NCBI GenBank assembly: GCA_965277875.1
Contig: CBDIDV010000002.1
Location: forward strand, 186,001 to 250,000
Direction: 5' to 3'
Length of the DNA: 64,000 nt
DNA from: CAWFQB01 sp965277875
GTDB lineage: Bacteria > Armatimonadota > Chthonomonadetes > Chthonomonadales > Chthonomonadaceae
Part shown: in pieces, positions 1-13,100 of the stretch
Layout of the letters: every line of letters begins with the position of its first letter
Numbering within the stretch: the first letter of the stretch is position 1
Notes under the pieces: model-generated
What the model saw: only the letters and a program-made list of their open reading frames with translations
The model's database searches: none
Told to the model about the DNA's origin: nothing
Translations under genes and position numbers: made by a program

Positions 1-1914
1 AATCGGGCCGCCGTTTGCGGGGCTGAACAGGTTATGCGAACTGAGCATCAGGATACGCGCTTCGGCCTGCGCGTAGGCGCTGAGCGGAACGTGAACGGCC
101 ATTTGGTCGCCGTCAAAGTCCGCATTGAACGCATGGCACACCAGCGGGTGTACCTGAATGGCCTTGCCGTCTACCAGAACCGGCTCGAACGCCTGGATAC
201 CCAGCCTGTGCAGGGTAGGAGCGCGGTTGAGCAGGACGGGATGCTCGCGAATAACCTCTTCGAGCGCGTCCCATACTTCCGGGCGCATCTTGTCAATCAT
301 GCGCTTGGCGGTCTTGATGTTGCCTGTATAGCCCCGCTCCACAAGCGTCTTCATCACGAAGGGCTTGAACAGTTCCAGCGCCATTTCTTTGGGCAGCCCG
401 CACTGGTGCAGCTTGAGATGCGGCCCGACAACGATGACCGAGCGGCCCGAATAGTCCACGCGCTTGCCCAGCAGGTTCTTGCGGAAGCGGCCTTCCTTGC
501 CCTTGAGCATGTCGGAAAGCGACTTGAGGGCGCGGTTGTTGCTGCCGACGACCGGGCGCGTGCGGCGTCCGTTGTCGATCAGGGCGTCTACGGCCTCTTG
601 CAGCAGTCGCTTTTCGTGATTGACGATAGACTCAGGCGCGCGTATTTCCGTGATCTTCTTTAGGCGGTTGTTGCGGTTGATGATGCGGCGGTACAGGTCG
701 TTCAGGTCGGACGTAGCGAAACGCCCGCCGTCGAGTTGCACCATTGGGCGCAGTTCGGGCGAGATGACCGGTACGGCGTCCAAAATCATCCACTCAGGAC
801 GCGCTTTGCTGGCAATAAACGCCTCGGCAATTTCCAGACGCTTGATGGCGCGAACGCGCTTCGGCCCCTGCGTGTTGGCGACCTCGTTACGCAGTTCGCG
901 GCTCAATTTGTCCAAGTCTACCTCGACGAGCAGCTTCTTGACAGCCGCGCCGCCAAGTCCGGCCTCGACAACTTCGCTGTAATCCACGTCCAAACGTCGG
1001 CTAATGACATCCATCAGGCGTTCCGTAGCGCGAAATTGGTCTTCCGAGATAAGCTGACGCTTTTCGATCTTTTCCAGCAGGGTCAGGCTCGCGGCCAATT
1101 CGTCAATGCGCTCCTGCGAATCCTTTTCTTCCTGCTTGATCCGCTCAATCATGTACGCCTGCTTTTGCGCCACGACCTCGTCATCCCAGTATTCCGGCTC
1201 ATACGACGCATCGGGGTCTTCCAGCAGGTCAGCGGGATCAATGTCGCCGTCCTCGACATCCTCGTCCTCTTCGGCGATAACAGGGGCGGTGACGCGCAGG
1301 GCCGGAAGCGGGGCGTCAGCGGGGGCTTCCTCGCCCTCTTCGCCGGGCCTGGGAACCGACTGATGCTCCTTGACTTCCTTGTTAAACTCGCGCGTCAGGC
1401 GGTCAGCGATGCCCGCCTTGTCCTCCAAAATCTCTTCGGTTTCTTCGCGCACAGCCGAGCGAATGTCGGTCAGGTCGGCGTTGATACGACCGCGATCCAC
1501 GTTCGTCACGATGTACGACGCGAAGTACAGCACTTTTTCCAGCGGACGCGGCGAGATGTCCAGGATCAGGGCGAGCGGGCTGGGGACACCCTTGAGATAC
1601 CATATATGACACACGGGCGCGGCCAGTTCGATATGGCCCATGCGCTCGCGGCGCACCTTGCTGCGCGTCACCTCGACGCCGCAGCGGTCGCAGATGATGC
1701 CCTTAAACTTTACCTTTTTATAGCGTCCGCAGTGGCATTCCCAGTCCTTGACCGGGCCGAAGATGCGCTCGCAGAACAGGCCGTCGCGTTCGGGCTTGAA
1801 GGTGCGGTAGTTGATCGTTTCGGGCTTCTTTACTTCGCCATACGACCAGGAACGGATCTCGTCGGGGGAGGCAATGCCGATGCGGATTTTACTAAACATG
1901 CTGGCGTCAGCCAT
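1..1914 (-). CDS. rpoC: DNA-directed RNA polymerase subunit beta' (partial, N-terminal part)
   Basis: Catalytic clamp subunit of RNA polymerase; the 3' part runs off the window. Visible in order: N-terminal zinc site (Cys60, Cys62, Cys75, Cys78 in CHCGRYKK..ICDRCG), the LDGGRFATSDLNDLYRRVI-like clamp/lid region, and the Mg-binding NADFDGDQM loop at about residues 597-605. In E. coli this loop lies near residue 460, so about 140 extra residues sit upstream, mostly between residues 125 and 290, including an acidic low-complexity stretch. Start ATG at 1914 has GGAGG 10 bases upstream. It follows rpoB but is separated by 263 bp, unlike the usual tight rpoBC spacing. Confidence 0.97.
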   Translation of the reverse strand, partial: MADASMFSKIRIGIASPDEIRSWSYGEVKKPETINYRTFKPERDGLFCERIFGPVKDWECHCGRYKKVKFKGIICDRCGVEVTRSKVRRERMGHIELAAPVCHIWYLKGVPSPLALILDISPRPLEKVLYFASYIVTNVDRGRINADLTDIRSAVREETEEILEDKAGIADRLTREFNKEVKEHQSVPRPGEEGEEAPADAPLPALRVTAPVIAEEDEDVEDGDIDPADLLEDPDASYEPEYWDDEVVAQKQAYMIERIKQEEKDSQERIDELAASLTLLEKIEKRQLISEDQFRATERLMDVISRRLDVDYSEVVEAGLGGAAVKKLLVEVDLDKLSRELRNEVANTQGPKRVRAIKRLEIAEAFIASKARPEWMILDAVPVISPELRPMVQLDGGRFATSDLNDLYRRIINRNNRLKKITEIRAPESIVNHEKRLLQEAVDALIDNGRRTRPVVGSNNRALKSLSDMLKGKEGRFRKNLLGKRVDYSGRSVIVVGPHLKLHQCGLPKEMALELFKPFVMKTLVERGYTGNIKTAKRMIDKMRPEVWDALEEVIREHPVLLNRAPTLHRLGIQAFEPVLVDGKAIQVHPLVCHAFNADFDGDQMAVHVPLSAYAQAEARILMLSSHNLFSPANGGPI

Positions 1915-2001
1915 CGTCGCTTTTCCTCCACAAAATTCCCGCCGCACATCAAACTATGCGTCGGGCAAACAGCAAACAAGCAAAAAGAATACGGGGAATA
2001 G

Positions 2002-2151
2002 ACAGGATTTTCAAGATTTACAGGATGAGTAAAGAAAGAAGTATTTTGCGCGAAGACTACTTTACCTTTATCGTTGTTGACGCACAGATACGTACTAGCT
2101 CTATACGTATACAACGCCTCGGAAAAATCCTGTAAATCTTGAAAATCCTGT
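2002..2151. repeat. 25-bp perfect inverted repeat in the rpoB-rpoC spacer
   Basis: Left arm 2002-2026 and right arm 2127-2151 are perfect reverse complements over 25 bp, built from ACAGGATT/CAAGATTT words. The right arm carries an additional TTAATCCTGT unit to 2160. The 100-nt centre is AT-rich and contains no convincing gene. In an RNA from rpoB this could form a long hairpin ahead of rpoC. No U-run follows, so it is not a standard terminator. Confidence 0.9.
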
Positions 2152-2177
2152 TAATCCTGTCTATGGATTGGTTTGAG

Positions 2178-6335
<4,158 letters not shown>

Positions 6336-6377
6336 ATTGAAAAGCCTCCCCTGAACGCGCAGGAACGCTGTGGCACG

Positions 6378-6451
6378 AAAGGATGAAGGGACATACAGGG
6401 GGAAATTCCGTAACTCCGGTTTTCCGCCCTGTTTGTGACCCTTCATCCTTT
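6378..6451 (-). promoter_or_regulatory. Large hairpin in the rpoB 5' leader
   Basis: Perfect 13-bp inverted repeat (AAAGGATGAAGGG at 6378-6390 with its complement at 6439-6451). Inside it a second stem pairs ACAGGG near 6395 with CCCTGT near 6427-6432. It lies in the predicted rpoB leader RNA, about 45-115 nt before the start codon. Possible roles are translational feedback or attenuation of rpoBC. The role is inferred, the pairing is seen. Confidence 0.6.
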
Positions 6452-6532
6452 GTATTAGAATGCAATTTGTAGTTGGAAACGGCATCGGGCTAACTTCAGC
6501 CGGTTTGCTCATTTCCTTACGCACGAAACGCT

Positions 6533-6562
6533 AGGATACCACATTTCACTACGTACTGTCAA
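6533..6562 (-). promoter_or_regulatory. Predicted rpoBC promoter
   Basis: On the minus strand TTGACA (6562-6557), an 18-bp spacer and TATCCT (6538-6533). This predicts a leader of about 190 nt before the rpoB start, containing the hairpin at 6378-6451. Confidence 0.55.
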
Positions 6563-6692
6563 GCGTTTTCTGCACCCGCGCCAGGGCAATCTTTATCCGC
6601 AATTTTGCGCGTTGTCCTGCGTCTTGATTTAGGGCGTGATACGGCGAATATACGTAGGCTTTGACAGTCCCTGTTGAGAAAAGTTGCGGCAC

Positions 6693-6732
6693 AAAAACAC
6701 CCTCGCGTTCTTGTAGAAAGCGAGAGTGTTTT
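6693..6732 (-). terminator. Rho-independent terminator of the cytochrome/CRTAC1 cluster
   Basis: Just past the CRTAC1 stop on the minus strand. A 10-bp stem ACACTCTCGC/GCGAGGGTGT (one G-U pair) with a 12-nt loop is followed by TTTTTG. Confidence 0.75.
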
Positions 6733-6760
6733 CAGGTGTTCCGTTCTGCGAGCAGACGGC

Positions 6761-8554
6761 TCACAATCCTTTGATGGGCTGCGACGCGCCCTCGGTGATT
6801 TGCAGAAATTGATCGGCGGCAACATTGGCATACGTGTCCTCGTGACCGTCGGGCCAGTGGACGCGCATACGTTCGGCCCGGTCTGTCGTTCCCAGGCCGA
6901 CGTGGACGCGGCTGTCGCTTACCGATAGGAAGCTGCCCGCGTTCGCGGCCTGCACGACCCGGGTGCGCCCGCCCGCGTCTACGCTGACGAGAGCCCCCAT
7001 CGCGTCGCGCCCGCTGCGCGTGCCAATGAGATGAAGCGTGAGCCAGTGGTTTGTGTCGCGCGCCCCGTTCTTGAGAAGCAGGGGGCTTCCGTCCAGATTG
7101 GTAACGACGGCGTCCAGATGCCCTGTGTTGTTCAGGTCGCCCACGGCCAGACCGCGTCCCACGATCATCTGCCGCGCGCCTGCCCCCATCTGCGCGGTGA
7201 CTTCGCGGAACACGCCCCGCTCATTGTGAAATAGCTGCACGGGCTGGCGGTACTGTGTGCCGGGATAGACGGTGGCCGTGTTGTCCAGGACATGCCCGCT
7301 CGCCGTCATCAGGTCGGGCCAGCCGTCGTTGTCGTAGTCGAGGAATTTGCAGCCGAACGTGACGTAGGGACGCAGACTGTCACCTAGTCCCGCCTGCTGC
7401 GCGGTCTCGCTGAACAGGCCGTTTCCCAGGCTGCGATACAGCGCCTTGATTTCGCTGCCATACGTGGACACGAAAAGGTCCAGTTTGCCGTCGCCGTCTA
7501 TGTCGGCCCAATCCGCGCCCATGCCGCCGTGTACGCTGCCCTCGGCACTGTATGCCGTGCCGCTGGTCGCGCCCTGATTGACAAAGCGCATACCACCCTG
7601 ATTCGCGAACAGGTCGCCGGGGCGCTCGTCGTTTGCGATTACAAGGCTTAGTCGGCCCTGCCGGTCGTAATCGGCGCAGGCCACGGCCAGGGCGCGTCCT
7701 CCTGAATCAGCAAGCCCCGCTGACTTGGTTATGTCCTCAAAACGCGCAAGTCCGCTCGCGCCGACCAGATTGCGATAGAGCAGGCCGTGCTGCGGCTTGT
7801 ACATGTCGGGCGAGCAGGAAAACTTTTGCGTTTTGCCGATCTCGGAACACAGTTGGGGAACATGCGAATTGAACTCGGCATAGCGGCACACATAAAGATC
7901 CGGCCTGCCGTCGCCATCCAGATCGGCGAACAGGGCGCTGGTGCGCCAATCCGCCGTGCCTTCTTTGTCGGGCGGCAGAACTTGCAGGCCGGCCTCGTTT
8001 GTGATGTCGCGAAAACGCCCGCCGCCCTCGTTGTGGTAGAGCGCGCTGCAATTATAGCCGCATAGGTACAGGTCGGGCCTGCCGTCGTTATCTATGTCGC
8101 CCACGGCCACGCCCTCCCAATAACCGGGCTGGCGCAGTCCCGATACGGGTGTGATGTCTGTAAAACGATAATTGCCGAGGTTGCGGTACAGGCGCACCCG
8201 GTCGGGAGCCACAAGCACGATGTCGAGCAGGCCGTCGCCGTCCACATCTACAAGGGCCACGCCGTGTCCCAGCGTCTCGTGAATGTTAAGCGGCGTGCGC
8301 GTCTGCCGGACGGCAAAATCAATGCCGCTTGTCGGCAGGATATTGTCAAACAACGGGGCGGCAGGAGAAGCGGCAGAGGAGGAAGCGGGAGCGGGGGACG
8401 CAAGGGGCGTGCCGTCCATCTGCGCGGCGGGAGGATGGCCGCACCCGCATGACAGCGCGAACAGGGCGGCAGCAAAACGAAACCGCCGTCTTGTCACCAA
8501 TGCAAAAGAAGACAGCAACGGCGCAGACAACAAATTCGAGGAGATAAGCTTCAT
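6761..8554 (-). CDS. CRTAC1-family FG-GAP/VCBS repeat lipoprotein with ASPIC/UnbV domain
   Basis: 597 aa. N-terminal lipoprotein signal with lipobox-like ALSC-G near residue 30. Then a series of FG-GAP/VCBS beta-propeller repeats with calcium-type loops (DVDGDGLLD, DIDNDGRPD, DLDGDGRPD, DIDGDGKLD, DYDNDGWPD), and a C-terminal ASPIC/UnbV domain (NHWLTLHLIGTRSGRDAMGA, then VHVGLG and VHWPDG). Predicted to sit on the outer surface as a binding or assembly protein. Last gene of the cluster, 11 nt after the TPR gene. ATG at 8554 chosen; an upstream in-frame TTG that overlaps the TPR stop and has GGGAG before it is an alternative. Proteins of this type often accompany TPR proteins and c-cytochromes in Acidobacteria and Planctomycetes. 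Substrate unknown. Confidence 0.88.
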   Translation of the reverse strand: MKLISSNLLSAPLLSSFALVTRRRFRFAAALFALSCGCGHPPAAQMDGTPLASPAPASSSAASPAAPLFDNILPTSGIDFAVRQTRTPLNIHETLGHGVALVDVDGDGLLDIVLVAPDRVRLYRNLGNYRFTDITPVSGLRQPGYWEGVAVGDIDNDGRPDLYLCGYNCSALYHNEGGGRFRDITNEAGLQVLPPDKEGTADWRTSALFADLDGDGRPDLYVCRYAEFNSHVPQLCSEIGKTQKFSCSPDMYKPQHGLLYRNLVGASGLARFEDITKSAGLADSGGRALAVACADYDRQGRLSLVIANDERPGDLFANQGGMRFVNQGATSGTAYSAEGSVHGGMGADWADIDGDGKLDLFVSTYGSEIKALYRSLGNGLFSETAQQAGLGDSLRPYVTFGCKFLDYDNDGWPDLMTASGHVLDNTATVYPGTQYRQPVQLFHNERGVFREVTAQMGAGARQMIVGRGLAVGDLNNTGHLDAVVTNLDGSPLLLKNGARDTNHWLTLHLIGTRSGRDAMGALVSVDAGGRTRVVQAANAGSFLSVSDSRVHVGLGTTDRAERMRVHWPDGHEDTYANVAADQFLQITEGASQPIKGL

Positions 8555-8565
8555 AGTGCGTAAAT

Positions 8566-9975
8566 TCAAGGCTGAACCGCTCCCGTGCCGGGGGCGTTGG
8601 CAGGCGGGGCGTCGGGAGTGGGCCGGAACGCGGGCAGTTCGTTGTTGGGATCGTATATGACAAGGTCGGGCGGCGGCGGTGGGCCGAGCGTCCCCGTTCT
8701 GCCCGCCGACTGACGGGTTGCCGACTCGCGGGCGATACGCTGTGTCATGTCCCCGAACGCGCGTTTTGTTTCGGCATTGTCGGGCTGCAATCCCGCCGCG
8801 ATAGCGTACTGCGCGCGGGCCGCTTCCAGATTGCCGATCTGTATATAGAGTTTGGCAATGCGCAGCCGCCATGCGGCGTCATGCGGATCGCTGGCGACGT
8901 GCTTGGTAGCAACGTTCAGGTCGCCAAAGAGAGTACGCAGCGTCTGGAACCGGGCCTGTGCGGATGATGCGGCGGGCGCGTGGCCCAGCAAGGTCTCGGC
9001 CCGCGCCAGAGCGTACCAGTTCTCCGCCTTGTCGGGCTGTGCATCAGAGGCCGCCTGCAAAAACGGACGCGCCAGGGCAGGCGCGTTGAAGCGCAGGTGG
9101 AGTCCGCCCAGCGCGCCTAACAGATCGCTGTCATCAGGACGCGCTTTCGCAACGTCGGTCAGCAGACCGGCTGCCTCGTGGTACTCGTCTATACTGTGCG
9201 CGCTTTGCGCCAGGGTAGTGCCGAGCAGAATGGCATACGTGGCGACATCCGGGGCCAGACGGTGGGCGGCGCGATACTCGTCAAGCGCGGCGGGCGTCTG
9301 GTTCTGCGCGGCAAGGACGCGGCCCAGTTCCGCATGGCAGGCCGCGTCGCCGGGTGTCTGAGCCAGAGCATGGCGCAGGGCGACTGCGGCCTCGGTGTAT
9401 TGTTTCTGCTCGCTCCACGCGCTGCCCAGGCGGAACCAGGCTTCCGTGTTCGCGTCGTCTATGGTGGCGGCAAGCTGAAACTGCGTGGCCGCAAAGTCGA
9501 ATTTGTTTTGCGCGGCGAACACGATGCCGTAGCCCACATGGATCAGGCTGTCGTCGTCGTTGATCTTGGCGGCGAAATCCAGCGGGGGCAGGGCCTCTTT
9601 AGGGGTTCCCTGACGGGCCAGCAGATAGCCCAGGTGCGCGTTGACATGTTCCGCAAGCGCGCTATGGTCGCCGGACGGCATGGCCTGGGCCGCTTCCCGG
9701 TATACGGCCAGCGCCTCGTCCCCCTGTCCGGCGAAAAGCAGATGCTGCCCGTACACGCTCCACAGCAGCGGGTCGCCGTGATGCGCCAGAGCCTGAGCGC
9801 GCAGGGCGTCCAGGCTCTGACGGTTCAGCCACCACAAACGCGCCTCGCCGCCCCAGCGTGCGACCCCCGCAACAAGAACCAGAGCAAGCACGGCGGTCAG
9901 CCGCACAGCAGTCCGGCGGGAACGGGGGCGTGGTGCAGAGGTCGTGTCTGCTCTGGCGCGAGACGAAGCGCCCAA
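8566..9975 (-). CDS. Membrane-anchored tetratricopeptide repeat protein
   Basis: 469 aa. A positively charged N-terminus is followed by one membrane segment (about residues 25-43), then at least eight TPR-like helix pairs (for example EAWFRLGSAWSEQKQYTEAA), and a proline-rich tail (LGPPPPPDLV) probably extending from the scaffold. Start is TTG at 9975, one base after the stop of the upstream small gene; AGGGGG lies 8 bases before it. Position between the small membrane protein and the CRTAC1 lipoprotein suggests it scaffolds an envelope complex with the cytochromes. No enzymatic motif seen. Confidence 0.85.
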   Translation of the reverse strand: MGASSRARADTTSAPRPRSRRTAVRLTAVLALVLVAGVARWGGEARLWWLNRQSLDALRAQALAHHGDPLLWSVYGQHLLFAGQGDEALAVYREAAQAMPSGDHSALAEHVNAHLGYLLARQGTPKEALPPLDFAAKINDDDSLIHVGYGIVFAAQNKFDFAATQFQLAATIDDANTEAWFRLGSAWSEQKQYTEAAVALRHALAQTPGDAACHAELGRVLAAQNQTPAALDEYRAAHRLAPDVATYAILLGTTLAQSAHSIDEYHEAAGLLTDVAKARPDDSDLLGALGGLHLRFNAPALARPFLQAASDAQPDKAENWYALARAETLLGHAPAASSAQARFQTLRTLFGDLNVATKHVASDPHDAAWRLRIAKLYIQIGNLEAARAQYAIAAGLQPDNAETKRAFGDMTQRIARESATRQSAGRTGTLGPPPPPDLVIYDPNNELPAFRPTPDAPPANAPGTGAVQP

Positions 9976-9976
9976 C

Positions 9977-10159
9977 CTAGCGGCCCCCTGTATTGGGAGC
10001 TCCGCCGCCCTTTTTCGTCCAGCCCGGCCTGTACTTGTCTTCCTCGCCCTTCGGGGCCGTAGCGGGACTGGGCAGCAGCATCTTGCCCACGAAGGCCAGC
10101 AGCAGAACCGCCACGATTACGGCGGCGACAACCATAGGAACCGGAATCTCTTTTTTCAC
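9977..10159 (-). CDS. Small single-span membrane protein
   Basis: 60 aa. GTG start at 10159 with GGAGG 6 bases upstream. One transmembrane helix (about residues 8-29, PMVVAAVIVAVLLLAFVGKM) and a charged glycine-rich tail (KYRPGWTKKGGGAPNTGGR). Its TAG stop is one base before the TTG start of the TPR gene, so the two are translationally coupled. Function unknown; the context suggests a small subunit of the same membrane assembly. Confidence 0.75.
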   Translation of the reverse strand: MKKEIPVPMVVAAVIVAVLLLAFVGKMLLPSPATAPKGEEDKYRPGWTKKGGGAPNTGGR

Positions 10160-10282
10160 ACCTTACCTCCAGCAATATTTCGGACGGCTTCGATCCGCTG
10201 CCTGCGCGCTAAAGCACAACAGCCCTGCGGAACAGAACAGCCCTGCGAGGACATGTTCTGCTCCGCCAAGAAGCGAGGCCAC

Positions 10283-11170
10283 TTAGAACGGCGTGTTGTT
10301 GGGATTGAACATCGGCTTTTCCTGATGCGGCGTGTTCTCGTTGCCGCACGGGTCCCCGTTTACGCCGGTCTTGAAGGCCAGGTTGGGCAGATACCCGACA
10401 TGCCCGTCACAATACGCGATCACAGAGCCGTCGCCATGCTGCGCGTACTGCTTGAACTGGTTGTACCCGGCCTGCGTGGTGTCGCCGGGAGGCCAGTCAT
10501 TGTAGTTGGCGTACCAGGTGCGCGAGATTTGCTGCGCCACAAGGCGGTTTGCATCGCCGCAGCCGTCCCAGTCGTTGACGAGGACGCCGCCGCCCGAAGC
10601 GAACATGACCGTGTTGGATGTGAAGGGAATGGCCGCCAGTTTAGTGAAACTTATTTGATTGTCCTGACCGGCAGTGTTACGGATTCTGACGGTGTTATTT
10701 ACCAGGTACTCGCTGACGGCATACGAACTCAGGAAGTACGAACCGTTGTTAGTCGGCGTGGCGGTCACGTTGGCATAGTTCCAGGCGGCAGCGTTGCCTC
10801 CGCTGACGGTACTCGTGTCACGCGCATCGTTGGGGCAACCGTATATTCCCGTGTTTTTCGTGTAGGGGTAGAGCTGGTAGTACCACATGGCCGGGGGGTA
10901 CGTTCCCTCTTTGGTCTGCCAGGGCGCGGAACTGCCCCAGCCCATGTTGTCGCTCTGCCAGTGCGTAAAGTGTTCGTCGTAGTCCTGCACGTACATCATC
11001 TCTCCTGTGGCGATCTGCTTCAGGTTGGAGATGCAGCTGGCTTTGCGAGCCTGCGCGCGGGCCTGCGCGAAGACCGGAAACAGGATCGCCGCCAGAATGG
11101 CTATAATGGCGATTACCACAAGCAGCTCGATGAGGGTAAAGGCGGAACGGACTCGGTTGTGAAGTTTCAT
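10283..11170 (-). CDS. Type II pseudopilin-like protein (prepilin N-terminus, H-X9-DG)
   Basis: 295 aa. Short basic leader, a prepilin peptidase site just before FTLIELLVVIAIIAILAAIL, and the FPVFAQARAQARKASCISN continuation. The C-terminus has the family's H-X9-DG motif (HGDGSVIAYCDG). Cleavage and methylation by PilD-type peptidase are expected from the family; the mature domain would be surface exposed. ATG at 11170 has AGGA about 7 bases upstream. First gene of a minus-strand run with the 60-aa membrane protein, TPR and CRTAC1 genes; 123 bp separate it from the next gene. A second pseudopilin lies at 15126-15926. Confidence 0.93.
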   Translation of the reverse strand: MKLHNRVRSAFTLIELLVVIAIIAILAAILFPVFAQARAQARKASCISNLKQIATGEMMYVQDYDEHFTHWQSDNMGWGSSAPWQTKEGTYPPAMWYYQLYPYTKNTGIYGCPNDARDTSTVSGGNAAAWNYANVTATPTNNGSYFLSSYAVSEYLVNNTVRIRNTAGQDNQISFTKLAAIPFTSNTVMFASGGGVLVNDWDGCGDANRLVAQQISRTWYANYNDWPPGDTTQAGYNQFKQYAQHGDGSVIAYCDGHVGYLPNLAFKTGVNGDPCGNENTPHQEKPMFNPNNTPF

Positions 11171-11519
11171 TCTTCATCCTTCTGCGCTAGAGAGAGCGCA
11201 TTGAAAACGCAGCGTAAGGCTGAGGCGCGTCGAAAACCTCAGTGTTTTGATTAACCTCGTTTGGGCGAGTTTCACCTCCCTCAGCGAAGCAAGGGCGTAA
11301 ATACGATTGCAGGGTAAGATGCTTCGCGATTTTGATTAGCAGCTATTAGCAAGGGTTGCTGCCGGTGTGACACAATTCGCATGACGAATGTTCTGCTAAT
11401 ATGCCATTGTAAAGCATTTTCGACGCCAGAACAAGCGATTCCTGCCGACGCGAAAGAAATTCGATGATGTTTCGGGCTTTTTTTATGCGAACTCCATTCG
11501 CCACTCGGAAGTCTGCTGT
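11171..11519. other. Intergenic region between cytochrome 1 and pseudopilin 1
   Basis: About 350 bp without a credible gene. It holds a predicted minus-strand promoter (11406-11434), a small dyad ATTCG-N5-CGAAT around 11378-11394 and a GATTAGCAGC/ATTAGCAAGG near-repeat. Confidence 0.5.
11406..11434 (-). promoter_or_regulatory. Predicted promoter of pseudopilin 1 operon
   Basis: Minus strand TTGTTC (11434-11429), 17-bp spacer, TACAAT (11411-11406). This would give a leader of about 230 nt. The -10 is good, the -35 is weak. Confidence 0.4.
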
Positions 11520-13073
11520 CTATTGCAAGTTGGTGTGGGCGTTACCAGCTCCAGCAGACGCCGGGGAGGGCCATACTTTGATGAGATGATTGGTGAAAAG
11601 CGAATGAGGCATGATGCCCGCCGTTTTGGGCATGTGGCAGTTTGTGCATCCGGTATGCGCGTTGACCGGGCAGACCTTGCCTGCCACGCCGCGTGTGGAC
11701 GCGCCCTGTGCTATGTCCGCCTTCTCCTTGTCTCCTCTTCTCCTTGTCTCCCCCTCTGCCTCTTGTCCGCTGTGGCAGCGCAGGCAGATGGCGTCGTTGC
11801 GGCTGAGGCTCGGATCAGCGTTTGTATGCGCGTCGTGGCACGTCACGCACGACAGCGTTCCGCTCTGCCGATAACACGCGCTGCGCGCCAGCGCCACGCC
11901 CTGAAAACGCGCGAGCTTCGGTTCCTCCCGTACCGACAGGGGATGTTCGGCGCTTTCGGCGCGATGACATCCACCGCAGATAGTCGTGATACGCGCAGGT
12001 GTCGCCTGGTGTAAATCTTCCATGCCATACGTGGCGTGTCCGCTATACTTATGTGTGGAAACATCTTTGGAAACGTTGGAAACGTCGGCATTGGCGGCAT
12101 TCATGGCAGTTATGGCATTCGCTGTGCTTGCGGCTTTCGCAGCAGGTGGGACGGGCGCGGTATTGACACGGGACGCGAGCGCCTGCGCCGCCTGAAGAAT
12201 GTGCGCGCGTCCCGGCCCGTGACAGCGTTCGCAGCCCACGTTCATCAGCGAGCGGCCCACATCCGCGCCGTCGGGCGTGGCCCGAATGGCCGTGCCGTGG
12301 CAGCCCAGGCACATCTGAAAGTCGCGCGGACTTAGCTCATTACCGGCGGCGCGGGCCACGTCCTTGCCCTCACCCTGACCGGGCGTAAAGTCCCAGGTGT
12401 GGGCTTTAGGAAAATAGCTAAGGCGCATTTCGAGCCACTGGCTATTTTTGTCCTGACCCAGATAAGTGATGCCTGTGCGCCCGGTTCCCATCGCATAGGC
12501 GGCCGCGATGCTGCCCTGACCCTGCGCGTTTTTGCCGATCATCAGGCACTTGCCGCCCTCGGCGCGGGTCTGGTAGGCGTAGTTGATGTGGCTATCGGTC
12601 ACGGTTTTAGAGGCTCGGAAAAAAGCCGTATCCTGCGCGGTCGGAACCAGATGGAACGTGTGCGCGTGGCTGGAACGGGCGTGTGTGGCTGCGGCCTGCC
12701 TGTGACAGCCCGCACAGGCGGCATCGCCCACATAATTCTGCATTTCCTCGTCCGTGAGCGCCCGATTCACGTCCCGCACATCCACCACGCCGCCGCCAGC
12801 CGATACGGGGATGGCCTGCCCCGCAGCGGTGTCCGACACCGGCCCTGTCATGCCCGATGATCCTGTGATGCGTCCGGGCGCAACTGTGGCCGGAGTCGTG
12901 GTCGGGCGCGTTCCGCAGGCCGCTGTCAGCACAAGAACGCAGGCCGACAACACGGTCAGCATCAGCAGACCGCCGGGACGATTCGAGCCGGGGCGATTCA
13001 AGAACCAAGTTTGCAGAGCAGCGCGCTTCGCCCGAAATAATATCGTAAGCTTGAGCTTGGCCGTGTAGTTCAT
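11520..13073 (-). CDS. Heptaheme c-type cytochrome lipoprotein, cytochrome c554-like (copy 1)
   Basis: 517 aa. Hydrophobic signal ending in lipobox LTAAC-G near residue 50. Seven CXXCH heme sites in order: CAGCH, CLGCH, CERCH (followed by GPGRAH), CGGCH, CVTCH, CLRCH, CTNCH. The CERCHGPG and YGMEDLH motifs resemble the cytochrome c554 family. Expected to carry electrons in the periplasm or at the cell surface. Between hemes 3 and 4 is an Ala/Asn/Val-rich low-complexity linker. Residues from RFQGVALARS to CTNCHMPK are identical to the paralogue at 13101-14645. The start at 13073 has no Shine-Dalgarno and lies inside an 11-bp tandem duplication; an in-frame ATG nearer the signal peptide is possible. 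Confidence 0.9.
   Translation of the reverse strand: MNYTAKLKLTILFRAKRAALQTWFLNRPGSNRPGGLLMLTVLSACVLVLTAACGTRPTTTPATVAPGRITGSSGMTGPVSDTAAGQAIPVSAGGGVVDVRDVNRALTDEEMQNYVGDAACAGCHRQAAATHARSSHAHTFHLVPTAQDTAFFRASKTVTDSHINYAYQTRAEGGKCLMIGKNAQGQGSIAAAYAMGTGRTGITYLGQDKNSQWLEMRLSYFPKAHTWDFTPGQGEGKDVARAAGNELSPRDFQMCLGCHGTAIRATPDGADVGRSLMNVGCERCHGPGRAHILQAAQALASRVNTAPVPPAAKAASTANAITAMNAANADVSNVSKDVSTHKYSGHATYGMEDLHQATPARITTICGGCHRAESAEHPLSVREEPKLARFQGVALARSACYRQSGTLSCVTCHDAHTNADPSLSRNDAICLRCHSGQEAEGETRRRGDKEKADIAQGASTRGVAGKVCPVNAHTGCTNCHMPKTAGIMPHSLFTNHLIKVWPSPASAGAGNAHTNLQ
11625..11909. repeat. 285-bp identical block, copy 1
   Basis: Identical base for base, by eye, to 13209-13493 (offset 1584). Covers hemes 5-7 of cytochrome copy 1 while flanking sequence has diverged, which indicates recent gene conversion or partial duplication. 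Confidence 0.93.
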
Positions 13074-13087
13074 AAGTAGTTCATAAC
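13066..13087. repeat. 11-bp tandem duplication over the cytochrome 1 start
   Basis: Two copies of TAGTTCATAA(G/C), 13066-13076 and 13077-13087. On the minus strand this duplicates ATGAACTA, giving two successive ATG codons. Confidence 0.85.
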
Positions 13088-13100
13088 AGAATGATGTTTC

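Noticed and set aside
34..2001. Plus-strand open frames opposite rpoC
   Set aside because: Antisense shadows of the RpoC coding sequence with its zinc site and catalytic loop.
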